A stretch of DNA of 64,000 nucleotides from Paenibacillus oenotherae (GCF_019443105.1 NZ_JAHZIJ010000014.1:62001-126000), one strand, 5' to 3'; positions 24,251 through 33,187 are shown, numbered from the stretch's first letter. Notes: generated by a model not told the origin, from the letters alone. Numbers and translations are program-made.

Positions 24251-25987
24251 ATGGCAATGACAAACTATTACGGACATGATCCCATTACAGAAACAACTTT
24301 GGTGTCTCTGCAGCAATTGGAAATACGGCTTAGGCTGCCGCGCAATGCGCAGGATGTGCAATTGGTGCACTGGAATAAGTACAAGCTTGAGCAGTACGGC
24401 ATCCGGCAGCAGGCCATGACGAAATGGGCCGAAGGGGATGGAACGGCATTTTACCGCACAATATTGAAGGGTGAGGAAGCCCGCATCCGGTATCTTCAGT
24501 ATACGTTTCAATACGAGATTGACGGTGAGACGGTATGGTTGAGCGGTGATGGCGTTCAAGCAGCCAACATGATGAAAGGGAGCTATTCCTTCTCCTATGC
24601 GGGTGACCGCGATATCGTAAGCAAGCCGGAGTGGATCAACAGCCGGGTGTGGTACCAAATCTTCCCGGAGCGGTTCTGCAACGGGGACGCCTCCATTAAT
24701 CCGGAAGGAACGGAGCCATGGGGCAGCGAGCCGACAAGAGATAATTTCATGGGGGGTGATCTGCGTGGAATGATAGACAAGCTGGATTACCTAAGCAGTC
24801 TCGGAATCAATGCGCTCTATCTGAATCCGATCTTCACCTCACGGTCCAATCACAAGTACGACACCGTCGATTATTTCGAAATTGATCCGCAATTCGGAAC
24901 GGCTCAGGATCTCAGGGAGCTCGTAAGTGAATGCCATAAACGCGATATTAAAGTGGTGCTTGATCTTGTATTCAATCATTGCGGTTATTATCATCCTTAC
25001 TTCCAGGACGTGGTCCAGCGCGGTGAAAGCTCGGTCTACAAGGACTGGTTCTACATCAATGAATATCCGGTGGTGCGAAGCGAGGAACGGTATGATTCCG
25101 TAGGCTATTATCAGTGGATGCCCAAGCTGCGGACATCAAACCCCGAAGTAAAGCAGTTCGTCTTTGATATCGTCTCCTTTTGGCAGAAGGAAACGGGCAT
25201 TGACGGCTGGAGAATTGATGTCGCAGATGAGGTTGAAATCAGCTTCTTGCGGGAGCTGAAATCGTATGTCAAGACGGTTAATCCTAACGCTTTTATTATT
25301 GCAGAAATCTGGTACGATGCCAAGGCCCTGATGATGTCAGGCGGCGTCGACAGTGTGATGAACTATGAATTGCGGACAATTCTGTTCGATTATGTGCTGG
25401 ACCGCTCGATTACGCTTCAGCAATTTCACGGAAGACTCATCCGGCTGGCGCACCGGTATTCGCTTGCAGAGCTGCACCAAATGTTCAATCTGCTGGGCAG
25501 CCATGATACGGAGCGCATTCTGACCAGATGCGGGGAACGGGAAGAGGATCTGCTGCTGCTGCTCGCGATCCAATTTGTATTCCCGGGCAATCCTGTCGTT
25601 TATTATGGTGATGAACTGGGAATGACAGGAGAGAACGACCCTGGCTGCCGTGGCAGCATGCCTTGGGACACAGTGGCGCCAGAACTGCCGCTGCTGCGCC
25701 AAATGCAGCAATGGATTGCCCGCAAGACGTCGGACTCCATTCTGCAGCAGGGAGAGCTGGAACTGGTCTATGCCGAAGGCTATGAGCTGTATGCGATCAA
25801 GCGCCGTTTGGAAGACCACACAGTAACCTTGCTGCTGAATTTCTCTTTAGAGCGCGCAGAGCTGGACACTGTCCTTCCGGTCTTTGGGATCGGTCCTGAC
25901 GAGCTTGCGGACGGATATGCGACGATAGCGGACAGGCCTGCCGAGATAGGTCCAAGACAAGTTTTGTTATTCCATAACATACGATAA
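24251..25987 (+). CDS. Cyclomaltodextrinase/neopullulanase/maltogenic amylase (GH13)
   Basis: Cytoplasmic glycoside hydrolase of 578 aa that opens cyclodextrins and splits maltodextrins. An N-terminal beta domain (1-125) precedes the GH13 barrel. Conserved regions are VVLDLVFNHCG, GWRIDVADE with nucleophile Asp323, IIAEIW with acid/base Glu352, and LLGSHDTER with Asp419. No signal peptide is seen, consistent with hydrolysis after uptake. The gene lies 19 bases after lacI and is followed by the binding protein gene, giving an import-and-degrade pathway. Which of the three overlapping GH13_20 activities dominates cannot be told. Confidence 0.9.
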   Translation: MAMTNYYGHDPITETTLVSLQQLEIRLRLPRNAQDVQLVHWNKYKLEQYGIRQQAMTKWAEGDGTAFYRTILKGEEARIRYLQYTFQYEIDGETVWLSGDGVQAANMMKGSYSFSYAGDRDIVSKPEWINSRVWYQIFPERFCNGDASINPEGTEPWGSEPTRDNFMGGDLRGMIDKLDYLSSLGINALYLNPIFTSRSNHKYDTVDYFEIDPQFGTAQDLRELVSECHKRDIKVVLDLVFNHCGYYHPYFQDVVQRGESSVYKDWFYINEYPVVRSEERYDSVGYYQWMPKLRTSNPEVKQFVFDIVSFWQKETGIDGWRIDVADEVEISFLRELKSYVKTVNPNAFIIAEIWYDAKALMMSGGVDSVMNYELRTILFDYVLDRSITLQQFHGRLIRLAHRYSLAELHQMFNLLGSHDTERILTRCGEREEDLLLLLAIQFVFPGNPVVYYGDELGMTGENDPGCRGSMPWDTVAPELPLLRQMQQWIARKTSDSILQQGELELVYAEGYELYAIKRRLEDHTVTLLLNFSLERAELDTVLPVFGIGPDELADGYATIADRPAEIGPRQVLLFHNIR

Positions 25988-26000
25988 GGGGCGTACTTCT

Positions 26001-27287
26001 ATGAAGATAAAGTCTTATATAGGTGCACTTGCTCTTCTGCTCGTTCTATCTTTGCTTGCGGCATGCGGATCGGACACGAACGGCAGCAACAATAATGGCA
26101 CAGGGTCGGACGGCAAATCGGGCAAAGAGACGACACTTACGTTCTGGCATCATTACAGCACAGCCTCGCCGGAAGAAAAGACATTGACGGAGCAGCTTAT
26201 TCCCCAGTTCGAGGCAGCAAATCCAGGCATTAAAGTGAAAGCGGTTGCTTATCCGTGGGATCAGCTTCATAAGAAGCTGCAAATCGGCGGCAGCAGCAAT
26301 GATCTGCCAGATGTGGCCAGACTGGATATTATTTGGGTTCCGGAATTCCAGAAGCAGGGATTGCTCGTTGCATTGGATGAGAAGTTCGCAGACTTCGATG
26401 AGACGGCGAAGGGTCTTCTTGAGGGCCCGCTGTCCACAGGCAAAATCGGCGACCATTATTATGGCCTGCCGCTTAATACGAATACGAAGGTGTTGTTCTG
26501 GAACAAGGCGATGCTGGAAGGCAGCGGTCTGAGCAAAGCGCCGGAGACGACAGAGGAGTTCTTCACTGCAATCGCGCAGATCAAAGCACAATCGGGCAAG
26601 GCATGGGGCTTTGGCGAACCTGCTCTCCAGGGCTGGAATATACTGCCGTGGATATGGAGCAATGGCGGAGATGTATTGTCTCCTGCGATGGATACAGCCC
26701 AAGGATATCTGAACAGTCCGGCAACGGTTGATATTCTGACGAAGCTGAGAGCTGCTGCCCAGGCAGGCCAAATAGCCGGGTTCAAGCCAGGGGATGTTCC
26801 GGTAACGGAAGGCCATGCGCAAGGAAGCTATGCGATGATGGCAGAGGGGCCGTGGGCATTCGCCCAGTTTGAATCCCAATTCCCTGACTTCAAGGCAGGA
26901 ACGGCGTACTTCCCTAGGGGCTCTGCTGGCTCCATACAAGTATTAGGCGGAGAAGATCTGGGAATCTTCAGTAAGGAGAACGGGGAGGAATCATGGAAAT
27001 TCGTGAAGTTCCTTACCTCAGAGGCCGCCCAGGTCAGCATGGGCAAGGTAGGCCAAATTCCTGTGAATCTGAAGGCGATGGAGAATAGCGAGATCAAAAA
27101 CATCGCGTATTTCGCACCGTTCCTTGAGCAGTTGAAAACGTCGAAGGCACGTCCTCCGGTCGCAGCATGGCCGCAGATCGACACGGTCATTAATGACACG
27201 ATGTCCTCCATCTTCATGACGGACAGGGACATTAAGAGCGAGCTGGATCAGGCTGCGGCCAAAATCGATGAATTGTTAAAACAATAA
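26001..27287 (+). CDS. Maltodextrin/cyclodextrin-binding lipoprotein (MalE-like)
   Basis: Extracellular solute-binding receptor of 428 aa. The signal peptide ends in the lipobox LLAAC with lipidated Cys22; an Asn/Gly/Ser-rich linker follows. The family-1 binding-protein signature (TLTFWHHYSTASPEEKTL) is at about 48-65. It lies 13 bases after the amylase gene. A strong hairpin separates it from malF, suggesting that it is made in excess over the permeases. Substrate specificity is inferred from the operon. Confidence 0.92.
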   Translation: MKIKSYIGALALLLVLSLLAACGSDTNGSNNNGTGSDGKSGKETTLTFWHHYSTASPEEKTLTEQLIPQFEAANPGIKVKAVAYPWDQLHKKLQIGGSSNDLPDVARLDIIWVPEFQKQGLLVALDEKFADFDETAKGLLEGPLSTGKIGDHYYGLPLNTNTKVLFWNKAMLEGSGLSKAPETTEEFFTAIAQIKAQSGKAWGFGEPALQGWNILPWIWSNGGDVLSPAMDTAQGYLNSPATVDILTKLRAAAQAGQIAGFKPGDVPVTEGHAQGSYAMMAEGPWAFAQFESQFPDFKAGTAYFPRGSAGSIQVLGGEDLGIFSKENGEESWKFVKFLTSEAAQVSMGKVGQIPVNLKAMENSEIKNIAYFAPFLEQLKTSKARPPVAAWPQIDTVINDTMSSIFMTDRDIKSELDQAAAKIDELLKQ

Positions 27288-27295
27288 CAGCAAGA

Positions 27296-27334
27296 GGAGA
27301 AGCGCTTCGCACAGAATACGGCGGGCGCTTCTCC
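27296..27334 (+). promoter_or_regulatory. Intercistronic hairpin between malE-like and malF-like genes
   Basis: GGAGAAGCGC pairs perfectly with GCGCTTCTCC around a 19-base loop. It lacks a T-run, so it fits an mRNA-stabilising or processing element rather than a full terminator. Confidence 0.75.
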
Positions 27335-27352
27335 ACTAAGGAGTTACAATAT

Positions 27353-28222
27353 ATGAACAAAAAAGGTGGACTTGCCGGGTACCTGTTCGCCGCTCCCGGA
27401 TTTCTGTTCTTCTCGTTCTTTCTCTTATACCCGCTGCTGCGGAATTTCTTGTTCAGCTTCTATGATTTCAAGCTGACGAACTTGAACGACAAGACATTTA
27501 CCGGGTTTGCGAACTATCTTCACGTGTTCCAGGATTCTGTCTTCTGGCTTTCATTGCGCAATATTATCATTTACGGGGTTATTTCCGTTCCGGGGCAGAT
27601 GATTCTAGGCTTCCTGGTTGCTTATGCCCTCTATCAGAATCGCAAAGGCACGACTGTATTTCGGGTGTTCTATTTCTTGCCTGTCATTACATCATGGGTC
27701 GTAGCTTCATTGATATTCAAGTTCGTATTTACCGACCAAGGGCTGTTGAATTATATCATTACGGATACACTTCACTTAACGGATTCCACGATCAGCTGGC
27801 TTAGCGATCCTATGAAGGCGCTGCTCGTTATCAGCTTCCTCGGCATATGGAAGGGCGTCGGATGGGTGATGGTCATTTATTTGGCCGCTCTGCAAGGCGT
27901 GCCCAAGGAAATGTATGAAGCAGCATCCCTGGATGGATGCAATGGCTGGCAGAAGATCCGCTATATTACGCTGCCAGCTGTCCGTTCCACGACGCTGTTT
28001 ATCCAGCTTATGCTTATTATCGGCGCCTTTAACGTCTTCACATCCGTCTATCTGGTTACTAACGGCGGGCCTATGCATGAAACAGAAGTTATGCTGACGT
28101 GGATGTATCAGAAGGCTTTCACGGAATATGATCTCGGGTATGCATCAGCGCTTTCCTACGTGTTCGCTGTCTTGATTGCCGGCTTGACATTCATTCAATT
28201 CCGGTTGAACAAAAGGGACTAA
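27353..28222 (+). CDS. Sugar ABC transporter permease (MalF-like)
   Basis: First membrane subunit of the importer, 289 aa with six predicted helices. The EAA loop YEAASLDGCNGWQKIRYITLP lies near 184-204 and contacts an ATPase. No ATPase gene is present in the operon; in Firmicutes a shared MsmX/MalK-type ATPase usually serves several such importers, and that is the likely case here. It has a good ribosome site (AAGGAG) and lies 13 bases before the malG-like gene. Confidence 0.92.
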   Translation: MNKKGGLAGYLFAAPGFLFFSFFLLYPLLRNFLFSFYDFKLTNLNDKTFTGFANYLHVFQDSVFWLSLRNIIIYGVISVPGQMILGFLVAYALYQNRKGTTVFRVFYFLPVITSWVVASLIFKFVFTDQGLLNYIITDTLHLTDSTISWLSDPMKALLVISFLGIWKGVGWVMVIYLAALQGVPKEMYEAASLDGCNGWQKIRYITLPAVRSTTLFIQLMLIIGAFNVFTSVYLVTNGGPMHETEVMLTWMYQKAFTEYDLGYASALSYVFAVLIAGLTFIQFRLNKRD

Positions 28223-28235
28223 GGAGGCGGACAGG

Positions 28236-29060
28236 ATGCGAATATGGAAATCGGTTATTCTGTACGGATTGCTGACAGCAGGTGCAGTGCTTTCGGTATA
28301 TCCGCTTATCTATATGGTTCTGACGGCCTTTAAGCCGATGACCCTGCTCTTCGAATTTCCCCCCAAGCTCATTCCATCTGAGCTGACATGGGCGAATTTT
28401 GCCGAGGCGTGGGCCAGTCAGAATTTCTCTGTTTATATGCTTAATAGTGTTATCGTTACGATGGCGAGCTTTGTGCTGATCTTCGGCTTCTCTTCCATGC
28501 TGGCGTTCTCATTCTCCCGGTTTCAATTCCGCGGGAAGCGGCTTATCTTCGCCATTCTGATGGGAAGTCTGGTCATTCCGAGCCTAACGCTCATTATTCC
28601 GCAGTTCATGCTCATCCGGGAGATAGGAATGTTCGACTCGCATTGGGGATTAATTACGGTCTACGCCGCCGGAGGAATTCCATTCACGACCTTCCTGCTA
28701 AAAGGGTTCTTCGATTCCATATCGCGTGATATCGATGAATCGGTAGAGATGGATGGAGGCAATGCGTTCAAGCTGTTCACCGCAATCATCCTGCCGCTGT
28801 CGAAGCCGGCCTTCGTCCCGGCAACGATATTTAATGCGCTTGTTGTGTGGGAGGAGTTTCCCTGGGCGCTGACGATCATCAATGATCCGTTGAAACGGAC
28901 GCTGCCGATTGCGCTCGCCAACTTTCAAGGCCAGTACACGACGCAGTGGGGCATCGTATTTGCAGGATCATTAATCGCAATTGTGCCGATCATCGTGCTG
29001 TTTATTCTGCTGCAGCGTTATTTCGTAGCAGGGATCACGGCGGGAGCGGTTAAGGGTTAG
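28236..29060 (+). CDS. Sugar ABC transporter permease (MalG-like)
   Basis: Second membrane subunit, 274 aa. It carries the EAA loop DESVEMDGGNAFKLFTAIIL near residue 168 and the characteristic C-terminal helices ending in RYFVAGITAGAVKG. Ribosome site AAGGAGG precedes the ATG. It is the last gene of the LacI-controlled operon. No clear intrinsic terminator follows; a 12-bp tandem repeat and a four-palindrome element begin within 50-150 bases. Confidence 0.92.
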   Translation: MRIWKSVILYGLLTAGAVLSVYPLIYMVLTAFKPMTLLFEFPPKLIPSELTWANFAEAWASQNFSVYMLNSVIVTMASFVLIFGFSSMLAFSFSRFQFRGKRLIFAILMGSLVIPSLTLIIPQFMLIREIGMFDSHWGLITVYAAGGIPFTTFLLKGFFDSISRDIDESVEMDGGNAFKLFTAIILPLSKPAFVPATIFNALVVWEEFPWALTIINDPLKRTLPIALANFQGQYTTQWGIVFAGSLIAIVPIIVLFILLQRYFVAGITAGAVKG

Positions 29061-29109
29061 TCACAAAGATCACACATCATGCGGAGGTAAGTAAAGCGTG
29101 ATGGTTTGT

Positions 29110-29205
29110 GGTAAGCGGCAAGGTAAGTGAGGCGGTAAGTGAGACGGTAAGCGAGACAGTCAGCGAGGTGATAAGTGAGACCGTCAGCGAGGCGGTAAGC
29201 GAATC
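29110..29205. repeat. Degenerate 12-bp tandem repeat, eight units
   Basis: Eight in-register units close to GGTAAGTGAGAC fill 96 bases downstream of the malG-like gene and end seven bases before four-palindrome copy C. Each unit differs by one to four bases. The minus strand would encode a Ser-Leu-Thr-x repeat, but no convincing gene contains it. Confidence 0.85.
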
Positions 29206-29211
29206 GGAAAG

Positions 29212-29389
29212 CCTGCTCAAGAGCAGGTTTTCCCGCTGAAATCTAGGATTTGAAGGAAAAGCCTGCAATGGAGCAGGCTTTTCAGCTATTTTACCCTCAA
29301 TATAGAGTTCGGACGGAAAAAAGATGCAGGTTCGCAGGAATTCAGGTGAATTGGGTAAACAAACGGTCAAAAGGATGCACAATCGCAGG
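29212..29389 (+). repeat. Four-palindrome intergenic element, copy C
   Basis: Positions 29212, 29262, 29323 and 29374 (steps 50, 61, 51). The first two are perfect CCTGC-N6-GCAGG; the last two have left arm GATGC. Loops are TCAAGA, AATGGA, AGGTTC and ACAATC. It lies between convergent transcription units. Confidence 0.85.
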
Positions 29390-29429
29390 AATGTTAGCTG
29401 GCGCACCCATCTGGACTAGGGTTAAAAAG

Positions 29430-29470
29430 GAACCTTCAGCTCCACTTTTTATAGTGGTTATGAAGGTTCT
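29430..29470 (-). terminator. Terminator of the GT2-DUF2304-SMR operon
   Basis: GAACCTTCA pairs perfectly with TGAAGGTTC and there is an inner CCAC/GTGG stem. On the minus strand a CCTTTTT run follows; on the plus strand TTCTTTG follows, so it may also act on transcripts from the left. Confidence 0.8.
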
Positions 29471-29485
29471 TTGTGATCGGTTAAA

Positions 29486-29857
29486 TTAAGCGTAACGCGC
29501 CGACAGGCCGATACAGGCCACTCCGGCGAGTATGAGCAGGCAGCCGACAATTTTCAGAGCGGACAGGGATTCGCCGAATATATAATAAGCGCCGAAGATG
29601 GAGATAATATAGGCCAGGCTTTGAATCGGATAAGCGAGGCTTAGATCGACCTTGGACACAATATAGAGCCACAGAACGGTTGCGAATCCGTAGATCATCA
29701 GACCTCCGAGAATATAAGGGGAGAACATTAGCTCGATGATGGTCCTCAAGCTCTCGAAAGGCTTGTCCCGCTGCATAAGCCCGTATTTCCAAAGGAATTG
29801 GCCTGTAACGAGCATCAGTGTATTGGCTAGAATAAGCCCGAATTGGAATAAGCTCAA
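29486..29857 (-). CDS. Small EamA/SMR-like membrane transporter
   Basis: 123-aa protein with four predicted membrane helices, the size of a small multidrug-resistance or ArnE/ArnF-type subunit. The final half (YPIQSLAYIISIFGAYYIFGE) resembles the EamA/SMR core. It is last in an operon with a polyprenyl-phosphate sugar synthase and a DUF2304 protein, where such small transporters are thought to flip lipid-linked sugars across the membrane. TTG start at 29857, overlapping the upstream stop (TTGA), with GAGGGA as ribosome site. The flippase role is inference. Confidence 0.75.
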   Translation of the reverse strand: MSLFQFGLILANTLMLVTGQFLWKYGLMQRDKPFESLRTIIELMFSPYILGGLMIYGFATVLWLYIVSKVDLSLAYPIQSLAYIISIFGAYYIFGESLSALKIVGCLLILAGVACIGLSARYA

Positions 29858-30216
29858 TTGGTTTCACGTCCCTCTGTTTGTTTCTGCAGTTCATTAATCT
29901 TCTTCTCCAGTACGGCGAACTCCTGTGTAAGTGTCTTGATACGGTCGGCTTGCTTCGACAGGCTGATTGTCTGCCTGACCAGCAGCCCCAGTATGAATAT
30001 AATGGTGACCAGAAATGCGAAGGTAGGCATATATGCAATGCCGATCCACACCGCGAAACGGTTGAGCAGCGGGATGCAAATTGCGGCTACAACGCCTGCC
30101 GAGGCGGTTACGAGCCATAGAAAAGCATAACGGTCCTTCAGCTTGTGCGTCACTGTGAACTGGACGATGAGGCCAAGGAAGAACAGCGTTATAAGGATGG
30201 CGACAAATTGGTTCAT
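29854..30216 (-). CDS. DUF2304-family membrane protein
   Basis: 120-aa protein with three hydrophobic segments (about 5-22, 33-50, 62-82) and a charged coiled-coil tail (IKTLTQEFAVLEKKINELQK). DUF2304 proteins are usually encoded next to dolichyl-phosphate-mannose-synthase-like GT2 genes, as here, and are probably membrane partners of that enzyme. Biochemical function is unknown. It has ribosome site GGAGG and is spaced 15 bases after the GT2 gene. Confidence 0.8.
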   Translation of the reverse strand: MNQFVAILITLFFLGLIVQFTVTHKLKDRYAFLWLVTASAGVVAAICIPLLNRFAVWIGIAYMPTFAFLVTIIFILGLLVRQTISLSKQADRIKTLTQEFAVLEKKINELQKQTEGRETN

Positions 30217-30231
30217 GAACTATATCCTCCG

Positions 30232-30942
30232 TTATGAGAAGCTCTTGCGTATAAGCGAGAACATCGTTACCTTCATCATGTAGTAGATCGATTTCGACCA
30301 GTTGATAGAGGATGATCCGCCCTGCCGATTGCGCATTTCGACACTGATCTCCTTCAATTTGCGTCCGCGCTTGGACAAGCTGACCAGCACCTCGACTTCC
30401 GGGTAATCGGTGGGGTATGACATGGAGAACTGCTCGATCGTCGAACGGTTCACAATGCGGAAGCCTGAGGTAGGATCGTAGATGCGTACCCCTGTAAGCA
30501 AACGAACGAGCCAGTGAAAATAGAGGATGCCGCTGCGGCGAAGCGGACTTCCCCGGTAGCTGCTAAGTTCTACGAACCGTGAACCGATTACCATATCATA
30601 ACCGCTTGCCTTGATTTCATTGACAAGCTTCTCAATATCCTCCGGTCGATGCTGCCCGTCGGCATCCAGTTGAATGGCGTACAGATAGCCGTTCTGATCG
30701 GCATAGCGGTAACCGCTTTGCATGGAGCCACCGATCCCGAGATTCACCGCGTGGCGCAGTGAGGGATAGCCTTCACGCTTTATAATGTCCGGCGTACGGT
30801 CCTTGGAGCCATCGTCAATAACGACGAAGTCATAAGGCGTGTGCCGCTTCAGTTCGCTGATTGTTCGAACAAGTGTCGCTTCCTCGTTATAGGCCGGTAT
30901 AATGACAAGAATTTCACTATTGCGCTGCTGTACCATATTCAT
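30232..30942 (-). CDS. Polyprenyl-phosphate sugar synthase-like glycosyltransferase (GT2)
   Basis: Transfers a sugar from a nucleotide donor to a polyprenyl phosphate on the inner face of the membrane. About 236 aa. IIPAYNEEATL marks the nucleotide-sugar domain, DDGSKDRT and LDADGQHRPED (with DAD as the metal site) follow, and SRF and SGFR motifs are of the DPMS type. Starts at 30942 or 30936 both fit the GAGGG ribosome site; the ATG at 30966 precedes it. First gene of the three-gene operon, divergent from the GT39 gene that would use its product. Confidence 0.88.
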   Translation of the reverse strand: MNMVQQRNSEILVIIPAYNEEATLVRTISELKRHTPYDFVVIDDGSKDRTPDIIKREGYPSLRHAVNLGIGGSMQSGYRYADQNGYLYAIQLDADGQHRPEDIEKLVNEIKASGYDMVIGSRFVELSSYRGSPLRRSGILYFHWLVRLLTGVRIYDPTSGFRIVNRSTIEQFSMSYPTDYPEVEVLVSLSKRGRKLKEISVEMRNRQGGSSSINWSKSIYYMMKVTMFSLIRKSFS

Positions 30943-30999
30943 ATGCCCTCTTTTCGATACCTTCATAGAACCATTTGCTTTCTTATAAACCTTATATAG

Positions 31000-31005
31000 T
31001 ATAAT
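31000..31005 (+). promoter_or_regulatory. Candidate -10 box (TATAAT) for the GT39 gene
   Basis: TATAAT inside an AT-rich stretch of the divergent intergenic region; the -35 (TTGCTT, 19-base spacing) is weak. Transcription from here would start near 31012, which favours the internal TTG start of the gene at 31053. Confidence 0.4.
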
Positions 31006-31052
31006 AGAAAACGATGTCTGATAGAATACCAGTTATCTGGAAGGGAGTTTTT

Positions 31053-32339
31053 TTGTTGTTTTCTTTAAAGTCTGAGACACCCGCTGTACGAAGAACGCTC
31101 TATATTGTGATGGCGGCTGTTCTGATCATCAATGTCACCGTCGTATTATGGCTCGGTGATCATTTTCTGCTCGGTTCTTATGATAAACGTAATAACGATG
31201 ATGTCAAATATGTCCATGCCGCGCAAATGCTCGTTGAGACGGGGACGCTTGTCTACAACAGCGGCGACAGACCGACGAATTACATTATGCCGACGATTCC
31301 CGTCATACTGAGCGGCTTCGTGGCGCTGTTTGACCGCGATACAGCAGTTATGGGATTCCGGCTGATGCAGTGTCTGATGCAGGCAGTGTCCGTGTACCTG
31401 TTATTTGTTGTCGCAAGATCAGTGCTGGGCAGCAGGGTAGCTGTTACGGCCGCTATAATTAGCGCCTTCTACATCCCTGATCTGTTCGCAGCAGGGGCGA
31501 TTCTAACAGAATCGACGTTCAAACTGGTATTTTTGTTGCTGCTGTGCAGCACCATTCACGCATTTCGCCGCAAAACAGCGACAGCATACGTACTGGTGGG
31601 GATCATGCTGGGCCTCTCCTGCTATATTAAACCCCAGAGCGCTTTATTTCCAATCTGCTTGTTCATGATGTGGCTGGTTCAGAAGTACAGCTGGAAGGAC
31701 ATTGTGAAATTCACGGCGATTGTCGGGGTGTGCAGCATGCTGCTGCTTACGCCATGGTGGGTGCGCAACTATATGGCATTCGATCAATTTATCCCGTTCA
31801 CGAAATCGACTGGAAATCCGATGCTGCTTGGGGCACTAGTTTATCGCGCAGCGCCGCCTCAGGGCTTCTACGACCAATACCCGGGCGAATATAAGGACGG
31901 CAAGCTGTTCGTTGGCAGCGACAGCGCTGAGCTGCGAACAGCCAAGCGCTTGATCGCTTACGGCTTTCAGCATCAGACGCTGGAATACACCTATTGGTTC
32001 ACGGTCGGCAAGAGCATTCAATTGTTCGATACGCCATTCTATTCGCGTCCAGTGCCTGGACTGCCGAGACCGCTGATCAATGTGGAGCACTGGATATATG
32101 TGCTTGCCGGGTTCATAGGCATCGTTGTTACGGCCTTCCAAAGGCGCATTAAGCAATCGCTGCCGGTGCTGCTTCCTTTTCTCTATTTCTGGTTCATCCA
32201 TCTTCCGTTTATTACTTTTGCCAGGTATGGGTATCCGCTGATGAGCATTCTGATCATATTCGCTGCGGCAGCTGTTGTAGCTGCTTTGGATCGGCGCTCG
32301 GGAAATCGAACCGGAGAAAGTGCGCTGCCTCAAGGTTAG
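31053..32339 (+). CDS. ArnT/PMT-type glycosyltransferase (GT39)
   Basis: Integral membrane enzyme of about 428 aa with ten or more helices. It probably transfers a sugar from a polyprenyl phosphate to an outer-surface acceptor. The first external loop carries the acidic motif (RNNDDVKYVHAAQ) expected for the catalytic site of GT-C enzymes. The TTG at 31053 is chosen because AAGGGAG lies 7 bases upstream; the ATG at 31014 would sit right at the predicted transcript start. Divergent from the GT2-DUF2304-SMR operon, with which it forms a complete make-flip-transfer set. Acceptor unknown. Confidence 0.8.
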   Translation: MLFSLKSETPAVRRTLYIVMAAVLIINVTVVLWLGDHFLLGSYDKRNNDDVKYVHAAQMLVETGTLVYNSGDRPTNYIMPTIPVILSGFVALFDRDTAVMGFRLMQCLMQAVSVYLLFVVARSVLGSRVAVTAAIISAFYIPDLFAAGAILTESTFKLVFLLLLCSTIHAFRRKTATAYVLVGIMLGLSCYIKPQSALFPICLFMMWLVQKYSWKDIVKFTAIVGVCSMLLLTPWWVRNYMAFDQFIPFTKSTGNPMLLGALVYRAAPPQGFYDQYPGEYKDGKLFVGSDSAELRTAKRLIAYGFQHQTLEYTYWFTVGKSIQLFDTPFYSRPVPGLPRPLINVEHWIYVLAGFIGIVVTAFQRRIKQSLPVLLPFLYFWFIHLPFITFARYGYPLMSILIIFAAAAVVAALDRRSGNRTGESALPQG

Positions 32340-32410
32340 CAAATGGGTGCAACCATTAACGTGGGGCTCTCGTCAACAAGGGTACACAAATGACAGAGGA
32401 AGTGTACCTT

Positions 32411-33124
32411 ATGAAACGACTGCTCAGTGCCGCTCTTATGGCAATGGTACTGCTGGTTATCTCATCCTGTTCCGGCAGCAAGATATCTTTAGTAGGCAAA
32501 AAGTGTCCAGATGCAGAAATCGATTACATCAATGCGTTTAAATTTGACGGGATTACATACAGTGAGCTGTATGACAGCGACCTCTCCAAGGTAGAGAGGG
32601 GGGAGCGGATCGGCGAGATTGGCTATATGCTGTCCGGCCATGCTTGCTCGGATTATCAAATGCAGGATGGGGATGCGACTCTGCTGGATATCGGAACGGA
32701 GCTGTACAAGGTAAAGGGCTACAAGCAGCAATTCCGAATCTGGGCCGGCAATAAATTGTTTCAGGTGTCGAATAACCCATCGGCCTCCACAATTAAGGAG
32801 CTGTACGATATAGACGGCAGAATTGCTTCTGTCCGCTTCGAAAGCGGCATTGACGGCTCGCCGATGAATGCCTTCACCTCCAATGCAGTCGCCCTGTTCG
32901 CCGAAGAGTACATGAAGCTGAAGATCGAGGATGAGACTGCGCTGCGCAAACAAACGAAGAACCTGAGCGGAGACAGCTACTTTATGCGGATCACTCTGGA
33001 TGACGGCACCTCGTTTCGCATTCTCTACTGGCTCAAGCATAATGTGATCAGTCCTGGCGCATATGCCACCGCTCAACTCAATGAGGTTGTGAACATGCAG
33101 CGGCAGCTCAACTATGTGGAATAA
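32411..33124 (+). CDS. Lipoprotein of unknown function
   Basis: 237-aa exported protein with a lipoprotein signal peptide: MKRLLSAAL, a hydrophobic run, and the lipobox VISSC. The rest is soluble and mixed alpha/beta without a domain I recognise. The ATG at 32411 is set by AGAGGAAG upstream; the ATG at 32390 precedes that site. It lies 71 bases after the GT39 gene in the same direction and may be co-transcribed, possibly as a surface partner or acceptor. Two four-palindrome elements follow its stop. Confidence 0.75.
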   Translation: MKRLLSAALMAMVLLVISSCSGSKISLVGKKCPDAEIDYINAFKFDGITYSELYDSDLSKVERGERIGEIGYMLSGHACSDYQMQDGDATLLDIGTELYKVKGYKQQFRIWAGNKLFQVSNNPSASTIKELYDIDGRIASVRFESGIDGSPMNAFTSNAVALFAEEYMKLKIEDETALRKQTKNLSGDSYFMRITLDDGTSFRILYWLKHNVISPGAYATAQLNEVVNMQRQLNYVE

Positions 33125-33187
33125 GTGGGGCTGGGGGCAACTCTCAGATCCCCGAGAGAATGGATGCTCTAAACGGCAGTGAAAGTT

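Noticed and set aside
29077-29406. A 109-codon minus-strand frame with Ser-Leu-Thr repeats
   Set aside because: The repeats are explained by the 12-bp DNA array and the frame runs through copy C; no ribosome site was seen.
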